Shown here: in pieces, positions 47,109 through 55,874 of the stretch
How the letters are laid out: every line of letters starts with the position of its first letter
Numbering within the stretch: the stretch's first letter is position 1
Assembly (NCBI RefSeq): GCF_018449525.1
Contig: NZ_JAAVUS010000008.1
Coordinates: forward strand, 298,775-362,774
Reading direction: 5' to 3'
DNA from: Bradyrhizobium sp. dw_78
GTDB lineage: Bacteria > Pseudomonadota > Alphaproteobacteria > Rhizobiales > Xanthobacteraceae
DNA length: 64,000 nt
Position numbers and translations under genes: made by a program
The notes under the pieces: generated by a model
Seen by the model: the letters and a program-made list of their open reading frames with translations, nothing else
Databases searched by the model: none
What the model was told of the DNA's origin: nothing

Positions 47109-47255
47109 CTGGCTGGCAGATGGACGACGGGCATGATTCAACTGAGTTGAATCGTGCCCCGTGAGTATGGTGAGTCTTCTTCGAATCGTCATCCAACTCT
47201 ATCTTTTTGTTTGAGCATGGTCTTTCTGCGCAAACGCGCTCCGCCCTTGTCGCGA

Positions 47256-47289
47256 GGAAAAGCCGGTTTCCGCTTTTCCGGATCATGCT
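47256..47289. repeat. Dispersed palindromic repeat, copy B (inverted)
   Basis: Read on the minus strand it gives GAGCATGATCCGGAAAAGC, then the GGAAACCGGCTTTTCC arm, as in copies A and C. It lacks the second hairpin. It lies between rutD and guaD, ending 17 bp before the guaD start, and provides the sequence just upstream of that gene's ribosome binding site. Confidence 0.7.
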
Positions 47290-47305
47290 CGAGGAGGTGC
47301 TCACG

Positions 47306-48646
47306 GTGACTGCGATCAAGGCTCTGCGCGGGGCTACCGTTTCCTTTCGCCAAAATCCGTTCGAACAGGCCGCCGAGACCTGCCTCGTCCATCATGAGGA
47401 TGCCCTCGTCATTATTGAAGACGGCAAGATCCAGACGATTGGGCCCTATTCCGAGATCATCGCCCGACTTCCGACCGGCGTGGTCCCGACCGAATACCCG
47501 AATGCGCTCATCTCGGCCGGCTTCATCGACACTCACGTTCACTATCCACAAGTCGAGATGATCGGCGCCTACGGATCGCAGCTTCTGGAGTGGCTGAATA
47601 ACTATACCTTCGTGACCGAGCAGAAATACGCCAATGAGGCCCATGCGGAATTGGCGGCGAGGTTCTTCCTGCGCGAGTTGCTGCGCGCCGGCACAACGAC
47701 TGCGGCGGTCTACTGCACGGTTCATCCTCAGTCGGTGAACGCGTTTTTCGAAGAATCAACGCGTTTCAATACCTGCATGGTCGCAGGCAAGGTGCTGATG
47801 GATCGCAACGCACCTGAAGCGTTGCTCGACACCGCCCAACGCGGCTATGACGAAAGCGACGCCCTCATCGCCCGCTGGCATCAAAAAGGCCGACAGCACT
47901 ATTGCGTCACGCCGCGCTTCGCGCCGACGAGTACCGAGGCACAGCTCGAAGCGGCCGGTGCATTGTTGCGCAAATGGGACGGCCTCTTCATGCAGACGCA
48001 TCTGTGCGAGAACCAGAATGAGATCGAGTGGGTGTTGAGCCTGTTTCCGCAGCGGTCGAGCTACCTGGACGTCTATGCCCATGCGGGGCTCGTCGGGCAG
48101 CGTTCGGTTTTCGGCCATGCCGTGCATATGACGGAGCAGGATTTCTGCACCTGCCATGACACTGGCGCGGCGCTGGCGCATTGCCCGACCTCCAATCTCT
48201 TCCTTGGGAGTGGCCTGTTCCGGCTTTTTGATGCCATCGATTCCAGGCGCCCGGTCAGGGTTGGACTCGGCACGGATGTCGGCGCCGGTACCTCCTTGTC
48301 GCAGCTGCAGACGTTGAACGAGAGCTACAAGGTCGCTGCCCTTGCTGGAACCAAACTGAATGCCACCCAGTCCTTCTACCTGGCAACGCTTGGCGGTGCC
48401 CATGCGCTCTATCTCGACCACCGCCTGGGCAGGCTCGAACCCGGCTTCGACGCCGACATCTGCATTCTTGATTACAAGGCAACGCCGCTGCTCGAATTCC
48501 GCAGTTCCTATTGCGAGAGTCTCGAGGAGCTTCTGTTCGTGTTGATGACCCTCGGCGACGACCGTGCGGTTCGCGCTACTTATGTCGCTGGCGAATGCGT
48601 TTACGACCGCGATCGGCAGGGTGAGAAATTCCGCTACGCTCCCTAG
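47306..48646 (+). CDS. guaD: Guanine deaminase
   Basis: It converts guanine to xanthine and ammonia using one zinc ion. The GTG start at 47306 sits nine bases behind GAGGAGG and gives 446 residues; ATG 47285 is in frame but lies within the repeat. Metal and active-site motifs are H77-x-H79 (GFIDTHVHYPQ), TTTAAVYCTVH, QTHLCENQNE, FGHAVHMTEQD, AHCPTSNLFLGSG and GLGTDVGAGTS, all as in amidohydrolase-type guanine deaminases. It lies on the same strand downstream of rutD and may be read with the rut operon. Confidence 0.94.
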   Translation: MTAIKALRGATVSFRQNPFEQAAETCLVHHEDALVIIEDGKIQTIGPYSEIIARLPTGVVPTEYPNALISAGFIDTHVHYPQVEMIGAYGSQLLEWLNNYTFVTEQKYANEAHAELAARFFLRELLRAGTTTAAVYCTVHPQSVNAFFEESTRFNTCMVAGKVLMDRNAPEALLDTAQRGYDESDALIARWHQKGRQHYCVTPRFAPTSTEAQLEAAGALLRKWDGLFMQTHLCENQNEIEWVLSLFPQRSSYLDVYAHAGLVGQRSVFGHAVHMTEQDFCTCHDTGAALAHCPTSNLFLGSGLFRLFDAIDSRRPVRVGLGTDVGAGTSLSQLQTLNESYKVAALAGTKLNATQSFYLATLGGAHALYLDHRLGRLEPGFDADICILDYKATPLLEFRSSYCESLEELLFVLMTLGDDRAVRATYVAGECVYDRDRQGEKFRYAP

Positions 48647-48745
48647 AACATGATCCGGAAAAGTGGAAACCGGTTTTCCGAAAATATCATGCTCAAACAG
48701 AAAGTTAGAGCTGGATGACGATTCGAAGAAAAGTCATCCCGCTCT
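48646..48745. repeat. Dispersed composite palindromic repeat, copy C
   Basis: First part 48646-48694: GAACATGATCCGGAAAAG, GGAAACCGGTTTTCC and ATCATGCTC. Second part 48707-48745: stem GATGAC / GTCATC inside AGAGC / GCTCT. It begins at the last base of the guaD stop codon, exactly as copy A abuts the DUF1194 stop. Confidence 0.75.
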
Positions 48746-49018
48746 GCTCTGTGATTCATCCAACGAGGCGAGAATTGCAACCTTCGAGGCCGGTCATTCC
48801 GGCCTAACGGCCGCTTCTGGCACGTAGTTGCCAGGGAGGCACGCACGCCGAGCTGCTTCCTTGCGTTTTGGGCCTCGATAGGTTTTAAGCCCAGTACCTT
48901 CATGACCACAGGTATGAACGAGAAGCGAACGGCGTGGCTTTGCCGCGTTTTAAACAGAGTGACGCCCCCGTAGCTCATGCGTTCTAAACTATTCTGAGCC
49001 ACCACAAAGGAATCCATC

Positions 49019-49315
49019 ATGGCCAAGATGACCAAGAATCAGCTGATCGATGCAATTGCAGAGGGAACGCAGGTTTCCAAAGGAGACGTAAAGGCCGTCA
49101 TCGAGCAGATGGCGACGGTAGGCTATAAGGAACTGAATGAATCCGGCGAGTTCGTCATTCCTGGCTTGGCCAAAATGTCGGTCGTGAACAAGCCTGCTAC
49201 TGAGGCCCGCAGCGGTGTAAATCCTTTTACGAAAGAACCTATGGAGTTCGCGGCCAAGCCGGCCAGCAAGTCGGTCAAGGCGTCACCCCTGAAAGTTGCC
49301 AAGGACGCTGTTTGA
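49019..49315 (+). CDS. HU-family DNA-binding protein
   Basis: A 98-residue histone-like protein. The N-terminal dimerisation helices (TKNQLIDAIAEGTQVSKGDVKAVIEQ) and beta-arm region (GEFVIPGLAKMSVVNKPATEARSGVNPFT) are intact. ATG 49019 is preceded by AAAGGAAT. The Lys/Ala-rich C-terminus resembles the alphaproteobacterial HU variant class. The promoter lies in the 48746-49018 gap, which holds no other feature. Confidence 0.94.
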   Translation: MAKMTKNQLIDAIAEGTQVSKGDVKAVIEQMATVGYKELNESGEFVIPGLAKMSVVNKPATEARSGVNPFTKEPMEFAAKPASKSVKASPLKVAKDAV

Positions 49316-49398
49316 TACGGACGGGTTGGTTGAGGCATTTTTTGCCTGAGCTGTAGGTCATTCCATTACACAGGCAACCCCACCCGCACGCTATGCAC

Positions 49399-49483
49399 CC
49401 CGAGACGGAATCTCGGGAGGGCCTGCGGGGACAGTCTCGCAAAGGCCATGCGGTGTAATGCCCGCGTGGCCTTTTGTCTTTTA
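49399..49483 (+). terminator. Two hairpins, the second a rho-independent terminator, downstream of HU
   Basis: A first small hairpin CCGAGA / TCTCGG lies at about 49400-49416. A second, with AAAGGCCA (49441-49448) pairing TGGCCTTT (49467-49474), is followed by the T-rich tail TTGTCTTTTAT. It is 125 bp beyond the HU stop, so it ends the HU transcript or belongs to a small RNA in between. Confidence 0.6.
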
Positions 49484-49750
49484 TGTTTGATCGTAAAAAC
49501 ACAAGGGCATGGCTACCCGGTGGCTGGAACATCGTTGGATGATGCGATGGCGCCTCGGTCGATAGCTGATAAAGTGAAGGGCCGTCTTTTTCTGCCGAAC
49601 ACAGCCAACTGACACCGCGGTCGGCACCTTGATAGTCTTTTGTGTTGTTAAAATGCGGGCGCCCCGGCGTCAGCGGACCGAATGGCCGAGACAGGCGCCG
49701 TGATTTCGATCGCCTTCCAAACAACCCCGCCGCGCGCGATCAAGGGTCGG

Positions 49751-50710
49751 TCAGTTCAGCATCGGCAGGGCGATCGCCTTGTCCTTGGCGCGGTCGCCGA
49801 CCCACAAGGTATCGCCAGCCGGCTCGATCGCCGTGGGCTGGGTCAGGCCGTCGAGAATGGTGACGACGGTCGCTTGATCACCATTGACGGTAATCATGCT
49901 GGCGCGGCCGTTCCTGTTCTCGGCCAGATATAGCTTGCCGTTATAGGCGCGCATACCGTCCGGCCCCTTGATCGGGCGATCGGGCCAGATCTGTACGGGC
50001 GAACCCGCCTTGCCGGCCTGATCCAGCGGAATCCGGTACAAATTGTTGGATATCACATTGTTGACGTAGAGTTCGCTGCCCAGAAAGGTAATGCCGTCAA
50101 TGCCGTCGAGCGCGCGATCCTCGATCAGCAATTCGGGCTCCGAGGCCTCTGGCCTGAGGCGGAAAATTCGACTGCCGAAAGTATCGCTGACATAGAGGGC
50201 CTTATCCGGCCCGACAACGAAATCGTTGCACAGATTGATGTCGCCGGGGAGCGGCCAACGGAATTTCGGCGCCGCGCTGGTCAGATCAAAGCTGCGCAGG
50301 ATCGAATGGTGATTCTTGCCCACGCCGATGATTTCACAGGCCCACAGCGTATTGGTCGGGCCGTCCGCCAGAACACCAAGAAAGCTGACATTCCCCTCGG
50401 CGGCGCTGACGTCGATGAATGTCTTCGCTTCGGATGCGCCCTTTGCGGCGCGGTAGATCACGGGTTTGCTGGCGCTGCCGATGATCAGCGAACCGTCCGG
50501 TGCCTCGGTGAAGCTCTCCGGCTGCGACTTCGGTTCGGTGGTGACGACCAGCTTGGGCTCAGCCGCCTGCGCCGCGGAGCAGATCAGCAGCGCAGCCAGC
50601 GACAGGACAGAAAGCCGCAAGCTCGTCTCGACCGTTGCCACGACCAACCCCATGACAACTGAAGAGATAGCTAAAGGGAGACTCGTCTTTGCGCGTTCAT
50701 TTAACGGCAT
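49751..50710 (-). CDS. Exported SMP-30/strictosidine-synthase-like beta-propeller protein
   Basis: 319 residues from ATG 50710, behind AGGAGG. An N-terminal signal or anchor (about 15-48, ending CSAAQAAEP) is followed by repeated propeller blades: FTEAPDGSLIIGS, CNDFVVGPDKALYVSDTFGSRIF, GIDGITFLGSELYVNN, GPDGMRAYNGKLYLAENR. It may be a lactonase or a binding propeller that acts on the oxidation product of the neighbouring PQQ dehydrogenases. It lies 75 bp downstream of the cytochrome c gene on the same strand. Confidence 0.78.
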   Translation of the reverse strand: MPLNERAKTSLPLAISSVVMGLVVATVETSLRLSVLSLAALLICSAAQAAEPKLVVTTEPKSQPESFTEAPDGSLIIGSASKPVIYRAAKGASEAKTFIDVSAAEGNVSFLGVLADGPTNTLWACEIIGVGKNHHSILRSFDLTSAAPKFRWPLPGDINLCNDFVVGPDKALYVSDTFGSRIFRLRPEASEPELLIEDRALDGIDGITFLGSELYVNNVISNNLYRIPLDQAGKAGSPVQIWPDRPIKGPDGMRAYNGKLYLAENRNGRASMITVNGDQATVVTILDGLTQPTAIEPAGDTLWVGDRAKDKAIALPMLN

Positions 50711-50785
50711 TTGTCTATCTCCTCCTGCGGTTCTTCGGAATTGGACCACGGGCTCAGTTTGCTTCAGCTTGCAAAACGTAGCGGC

Positions 50786-51682
50786 CTACTGGCCGCGTTT
50801 CAGGCTCATCGCCTGTTGTGAAGGCGCGTCGGCCGGCAATTCCTTGTCGCCTTTGGGATAGTCGTTGGCGTCCAGCAGGAAGGCGGTGAGCTCGGCGTAG
50901 CTTTGGTCGGTGAGGCTGCCAGGCCGGTCCGGCGGCATCTTCGCCTTCATGAAGGCCACCAAGGCTGCCACGGAGCCTCCGCCCCAGTGCTTCTTGAAAT
51001 ACGATCCGTTCAGCGGCGCGCCGCCGAATTCGCCGTTGTCCAGCGTGTCACCGTGGCATTGGACGCAGCGCTCCGCATAGATGTCGGAGCCGCGCGTCAC
51101 CTGGTCCGCGGTGAAGCTGACGGGCACTGTTCCGGCCGCGCCGCTTGCTGTTGCCGGCGTCCCACCGCCGCCGGCCTGCTGCGTGCCGGACCGCAGCGCA
51201 TAGACCGCCGCCGATGTGAGCTCTGGCATACGCAGGGCCTTGATTTCATCGGCCGTGAAAGGCTTGAAACCTGCCGGAAGCGACTTGCCGTTGTTCCAGG
51301 CGTTGCTGACGTAGTTGAGCACGGCTGCAATGTCGTCGTCGCTCAAAGCCTGCCACGCCGGCATGGCGCCGTCGTAGTTGCCGCCGTTGACGCTGATCTT
51401 GCCCTCAAGGCCGAACAACAGCACCTTGCCGACATAGGTGCGACCGTCCGTCGGATTCAGGAGGTCGGGAACGTGCCCGGCCAGCGGCGGAAAGGCGTCG
51501 GCCATGCCTGTGCCGCCGGCCTGGTGGCAGGCGGCACAGTTGGCTGCGTAGATTTGCGACCCTGCATCCGCGTTCGCCACGCCGCTTTGCGCCTGCGCGA
51601 ACGCGGCCGAAAAAAAAGCCGCGGGCAGGAGGATCGCAGCCAGGGCGTTGCGAAGGGAAGGGCGGAAGAAGCGTCGTTGCAT
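50786..51682 (-). CDS. Diheme cytochrome c
   Basis: A periplasmic electron acceptor of 298 residues. A signal peptide (about 1-32) is followed by two cytochrome c domains with heme sites C49AACH53 and C206VQCH210. Met ligand candidates lie in GAMPAWQALSD (first) and AKMPPDRPGSL (second). It is encoded 14 bp downstream of the PQQ dehydrogenase, so it most likely takes electrons from PQQH2 of that enzyme and hands them to an oxidase. Confidence 0.93.
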   Translation of the reverse strand: MQRRFFRPSLRNALAAILLPAAFFSAAFAQAQSGVANADAGSQIYAANCAACHQAGGTGMADAFPPLAGHVPDLLNPTDGRTYVGKVLLFGLEGKISVNGGNYDGAMPAWQALSDDDIAAVLNYVSNAWNNGKSLPAGFKPFTADEIKALRMPELTSAAVYALRSGTQQAGGGGTPATASGAAGTVPVSFTADQVTRGSDIYAERCVQCHGDTLDNGEFGGAPLNGSYFKKHWGGGSVAALVAFMKAKMPPDRPGSLTDQSYAELTAFLLDANDYPKGDKELPADAPSQQAMSLKRGQ

Positions 51683-51696
51683 TGTTTATTTCTGGT

Positions 51697-53505
51697 TCAT
51701 TTTTGCGGCACGGCGAAGACGAACAAGGCGGAGCCGCCGTCGGGGATGCCGATCTCCGGTGTCAGGGTGGCGAGCGAACGGGCGTGGCTGGACCCGTTGC
51801 CGACGGCAACGGCCACGTACTGGCGGCCCTTGACCGAGTAGGTGATAGGGAAGGAGTTGACGATGTTGGTGGCGCGCGTTTGCCACAGGATCTTGCCCGT
51901 CTTGTCGTCATAGGCCCGGAAGTAGCGGTCCAGCGCGCCGGCGAACACCAGGCCGCCGCCGGTGGCGAGCGCAGCACCGGTCTGCGGCGCGCGCGTGCGG
52001 TCGGACCACACGGCCTTCTGGCTGAACAGATCGACGCCGTCCATACGGCCGATGTTGCCGTCGCTGTTCGGAATCTGCCGGCGCGCAAAGATCGCGCGGC
52101 TGCCGCCGGTGTAGCTCTTGCCCTCCTCGATCGGAACCGGCGTGGTGTCGGAGCAGTATTCGTTCAGCGGGATGTACAGCATGTGCGTGCGCGGGCTGTA
52201 GGCGGTGGCGGGCCAGCCGCGGCTGCCGGGATCGGCCGGACAGTTGGTGGTGGTCTGGCCGATGTGCGGCACGGCGGCCTGGTTGATGGTCTTGGCACCG
52301 GTCTTCGGGTCGATCGCCGACACAACGTTCTGGTACACTGTCTGCTTGGACCACAGCCACTGGCCGTTGGTACGGTCGAGCACCTCGATGATGCCGAGCT
52401 TGCCCACGGTCACCATTGCCTTGCGCACCTTGCCGTCGACGGGAATGTCGACCAGCACGCGCTCATAGGCGTAGTCCAGGTCCCAGGTGTCGTTCGGCAA
52501 ATGCTGATAGTACCACTTCAGCTTGCCGGTATGCGGATCGAGGGCCAGGGTGGAGTCGGTGTACAGCGCGTCGTTGTTGGCGCCGTCCTTCTTCGGCAGC
52601 AGGCCGCCGATTTCGGCGACATGGGGATAGGGCTGGCCGACGCCGAGGAAGAGGGTATCGGTTTCGGGATCATAGCTGCCCGAGTTCCAGGTCGAGGCGC
52701 CGAAGCGCTTTTCCAGCGGCAGGCCGTTCCAGGAATCCCCGCCGGGCTCGCCGGGCTGCGCGATGGTGTGGAAGCGCCATAGCTCCTTGCCGGTGTTGAT
52801 GTCGTGGCCGGTGACGAAGCAGCCGCCGGGCATGGCATTGCCGCAGCCGGTCATGCCCTGCACGATGACGTTGGAGGCGACCAGCGGGCCGCCGGTATAG
52901 CGCCAGCCCTTTTTGTAATCCTCGGTCTCGTGGTCCCAGACCACTTTGCCGGTCTTCATGTCCAGCGCGATGATATGGGCATCGGAAGTGGCGACGATCA
53001 GCTTGTCGTCGACCATCGCCATGTTGCGCTTGGCGGCATTGTTGCCGTTCTGGCGCGGGATTTCGGGCGGGATATCGCGCTTGTATTCCCACAGCAGCTC
53101 ACCGTTGGTGGCGTCGAGCGCCTGCACCTTATCGAGCCAGTTGTAGAGGAACAGCACGCCGTCATGGACCAGCGGCGTTGTCTCCGTGGCGCCCGGCGTC
53201 ATCGCCCAGCTCCACGCCACCGTCAGGTTCTTCACGTTGTCGGTGTTGATCTGCTTCAGCGGGCTGTAGCCCCAGGCATCATAGGTGCGGCGCCACATCA
53301 GCCAGTCGTTGTCCGGCGGATTGAGCAGCATCTGCGCCGGCACCGGGGTCAAGGCGCGCAGAGGGGCGTCGTGCGGCGGCGGGGTTACTTGCGCGGGCTT
53401 CTGCGCGGAGACCGGGGACATGCCCAGCATGCCGGCAGCCAGTGCGGCGGTGCAAAGCAACCGTCCAGTCAGATTTGCAACCGGCTTGTGGGTGCGCAGA
53501 ATCAT
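51697..53505 (-). CDS. PQQ-dependent alcohol dehydrogenase, lanthanide-type motif
   Basis: A quinoprotein of 602 residues: signal peptide (about 1-34, ending PVSAQ), then an eight-bladed propeller with repeated tryptophan-docking elements (ALDATNGELLWEYK, ALDMKTGKVVWDHE, ALDPHTGKLKWYY). The active site aligns as PNDT-WDLDYAYE: D342 is the catalytic base, and Asp344, two residues later, is the extra acidic ligand that marks lanthanide-dependent enzymes (XoxF/ExaF), where calcium MxaF has alanine. The vicinal cysteine pair of classical methanol dehydrogenases is not seen; only C221 and C229 lie in the region. Substrate unknown. Confidence 0.9.
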   Translation of the reverse strand: MILRTHKPVANLTGRLLCTAALAAGMLGMSPVSAQKPAQVTPPPHDAPLRALTPVPAQMLLNPPDNDWLMWRRTYDAWGYSPLKQINTDNVKNLTVAWSWAMTPGATETTPLVHDGVLFLYNWLDKVQALDATNGELLWEYKRDIPPEIPRQNGNNAAKRNMAMVDDKLIVATSDAHIIALDMKTGKVVWDHETEDYKKGWRYTGGPLVASNVIVQGMTGCGNAMPGGCFVTGHDINTGKELWRFHTIAQPGEPGGDSWNGLPLEKRFGASTWNSGSYDPETDTLFLGVGQPYPHVAEIGGLLPKKDGANNDALYTDSTLALDPHTGKLKWYYQHLPNDTWDLDYAYERVLVDIPVDGKVRKAMVTVGKLGIIEVLDRTNGQWLWSKQTVYQNVVSAIDPKTGAKTINQAAVPHIGQTTTNCPADPGSRGWPATAYSPRTHMLYIPLNEYCSDTTPVPIEEGKSYTGGSRAIFARRQIPNSDGNIGRMDGVDLFSQKAVWSDRTRAPQTGAALATGGGLVFAGALDRYFRAYDDKTGKILWQTRATNIVNSFPITYSVKGRQYVAVAVGNGSSHARSLATLTPEIGIPDGGSALFVFAVPQK

Positions 53506-54062
53506 TTTGATATCCTTATTGTCTGACTGACAGATCCACCGGCGCGGAGCAGTTCGCGCAAAATATCCATATGTATATAACGGAGCCGCCCGCCGCCCGC
53601 GTCACTTTGGAGTGAGCCATCAGATTTGCTCGATCGCGCCTTGACTTTTTTCCGTTGGGCAATTGCCTCGGGCAGATAGCCCTTTAGCTGAGGGTATTCA
53701 TGGGTCGACGTGGCGAGCCGACGCGCACCGGGCGGCAGAAAAACTGGATGCCGGACCGCGCCAATTGGAAATGAAGCGAGCTTGCTGCGGCGTTTGGCGC
53801 ATTTTTGGAAAAGTCCGAAAGGTCTTTTGCCTTGGGCGAGTGACCATGTGCTGCTGGTCTTCAGTTTTTCGTGCGTTGTCGAAAACGTGCTTGCTGATAT
53901 GGAAGGAGATCGCAAATCCGGCTGACGTTTCAAGTTTTCCTCACATTTATCGCGACGCGTGTTCGTGAGAGGGGACCGCTTGATGCTGCTGGGCTGCAAT
54001 TCGTGCGAAGCCCAATCGGGTGCGATGCGCCGAGGTGTTCCAGTGAACGCAAGGAGACGAGC
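53506..54062. other. Divergent promoter region between two PQQ dehydrogenase genes
   Basis: About 560 bp with no supported gene. It must carry the promoters for the divergent PQQ alcohol dehydrogenase and PQQ sugar dehydrogenase genes. AT-rich motifs such as ATATCCATATGTATAT near 53566-53581 stand out, but no known operator was recognised. Confidence 0.45.
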
Positions 54063-55856
54063 ATGAAAAAGGGTGGTTGCCGTGTCGCGAATGCCGCGTG
54101 GATGGTTGCATCGGTCGTCGTAGCGCTTGCATCGATGGCCGGGTCGAATATGCGCCCGGCGATGGCGCAAGACGCTGCATCCGGGCGTCAAGCTGCGCGG
54201 TGTCAAGGCGACAATGGCGGACTTACGCTGTCACCGGGTTTTTGCGCCAGCATATTCGCTGACAATCTCGGTCATGTCCGTCATCTCGTCGTCGCATCGG
54301 ACGGTGAGGTTTACGCCAACACTTGGAGTGGCCGATATTTTCCAAATTCGCCTCCGCCGCCCGGCGGTTTCCTGGTGGCGCTGAGGGACACCAAGGGAAG
54401 CGGCCGCGCCGATGTCATCCAGCGCTTCGGCGTGACCGTCGAGCAGGGAGGGACCGGAGGGAGCGGGATCGCCCTCTATAATGGCGGTCTCTATGCTGAA
54501 GAAAACCATCGAATTCTCCGTTACGAGCTTGTTCCGGGATCGCTGCCCGGCGGGACCCCTCGAGTCGTGGTCTCCGGCCTTCCTTTGACCGGTGACCACC
54601 CCATGCACCCGTTTGTGATCGACGGAAAAGGTTCCCTTTTCGTCGATGTGGGCACTGCGACGAATGCTTGTCAGGAACAGAACCGTATCGCCGGCTCGCG
54701 CGGCATCGCGCCATGCACGGAAAAGCAGACCCGCGGCGGCACCTGGCGGTTTGATGCCAACAAGACCGGTCAAGCTTTTTCTCCATCACAGCGCTATGCG
54801 AGTGGGATTCGTAACGGCGAGGGGTTCGCGTTTGATGCTGCCGGCCGTCTGTTCGTGACCCAGCACGGTCGCGACCAGCTCTTCCAGAACTGGCCGCGAC
54901 TCTACACCGCCGAGCAGAGCGCGACGTTGCCTGCCGAGGAATTGCTGCAGCTCGCGCCCGGGGCCGACTACGGATGGCCTGAATGCTATTACGATCAACA
55001 GCAAAAGAAGCTGGTGCTCGCCCCCGAATATGGCGGCGACGGCGGCAAGAAGGTCGGCGTCTGCGCACAGCGGCGAGGGCCCGTGGCCGCTTTTCCAGGC
55101 CATTGGGCGCCCAACGATCTGGCGATCTACCATGGCAACCAATTCCCGGCAGGATATCGCGGCGGCGCGTTCATCGCGTTTCACGGTTCCTGGAATCGGG
55201 CGCCCCTTCCCCAGGGAGGCTATAACGTCGTTTTCCAGCCGTTAGCTGATGGCAAAGCGTCCGGCCCGTTTGTGGTCTTCGCGGATGGCTTTGCCGGTGC
55301 GGATAAAGATCCGGGCAAAGCGGCGTTCAGGCCGACCGGCCTTGCTGAAGGCCCCGACGGCGCATTGTACGTGGCCGATGACGTTCACGGCCGGATTTGG
55401 CGCATCACCTATAACGGTGATGGATCGGACGCGGTGGCGGCGGCGCCGGCGCCCGTCGTCAGCGCGAGCGGCTCGCCCTCGGCTACGCCGCCCGAAGGCC
55501 TGCATCCCGACGCAGGCCGGCTTTCCCGTTCGCTTCCGACGCCGGCGGGCGCTACCGCCGAGCAGGTGGCGTTGGGGGAGCGGATCTTTCATGGCGAGGT
55601 CAGCGATGGCACCTGCAGCGGCTGTCACGGATCTGATGCCGGCGGAAGCCCCCAGGGTCCGCCGCTCAACAGCGGGCATTGGCTCTGGAGCGACGGAAGC
55701 CTGTCCGGATTGACCGCGACGATCGAGAAAGGTGTGGCTCAGCCAAAGCAATACCAGGGCGTGATGCCGCCGCTCGGCGGAGCTCCGCTCTCGCAGCAGG
55801 ACGTCGCCGCGGTATCAGCCTATGTCTGGGCGCTTGGCCATGCGAATAAGAACTGA
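54063..55856 (+). CDS. PQQ-dependent sugar dehydrogenase fused to cytochrome c
   Basis: 597 residues from ATG 54063 behind AAGGAG, with a signal peptide (about 1-38, ending AMAQD). Residues about 50-465 form the six-bladed sorbosone/glucose dehydrogenase-like propeller (LGHVRHLVVASDGEVYANTW, GIRNGEGFAFDAAGRLFVTQHGRD, FIAFHGSWNR, RPTGLAEGPDGALYVADD). After a Pro/Ala/Ser linker comes a cytochrome c domain with C518SGCH522 and a Met ligand in GVMPPLGG. The fusion lets electrons from PQQ pass within one chain. Substrate unknown. Confidence 0.9.
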   Translation: MKKGGCRVANAAWMVASVVVALASMAGSNMRPAMAQDAASGRQAARCQGDNGGLTLSPGFCASIFADNLGHVRHLVVASDGEVYANTWSGRYFPNSPPPPGGFLVALRDTKGSGRADVIQRFGVTVEQGGTGGSGIALYNGGLYAEENHRILRYELVPGSLPGGTPRVVVSGLPLTGDHPMHPFVIDGKGSLFVDVGTATNACQEQNRIAGSRGIAPCTEKQTRGGTWRFDANKTGQAFSPSQRYASGIRNGEGFAFDAAGRLFVTQHGRDQLFQNWPRLYTAEQSATLPAEELLQLAPGADYGWPECYYDQQQKKLVLAPEYGGDGGKKVGVCAQRRGPVAAFPGHWAPNDLAIYHGNQFPAGYRGGAFIAFHGSWNRAPLPQGGYNVVFQPLADGKASGPFVVFADGFAGADKDPGKAAFRPTGLAEGPDGALYVADDVHGRIWRITYNGDGSDAVAAAPAPVVSASGSPSATPPEGLHPDAGRLSRSLPTPAGATAEQVALGERIFHGEVSDGTCSGCHGSDAGGSPQGPPLNSGHWLWSDGSLSGLTATIEKGVAQPKQYQGVMPPLGGAPLSQQDVAAVSAYVWALGHANKN

Positions 55857-55874
55857 TCCCGAAGGAGATCCAAC

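Noticed and set aside
45216..47192. 658-codon minus-strand frame
   Set aside because: Spans rutB, rutC and rutD in antisense; those three have clear catalytic residues and tight operon spacing.
53502..54206. 234-codon minus-strand frame in the divergent PQQ promoter region
   Set aside because: Low-complexity Ser/Arg/Thr product, no ribosome site, and it overlaps the start of the PQQ sugar dehydrogenase.
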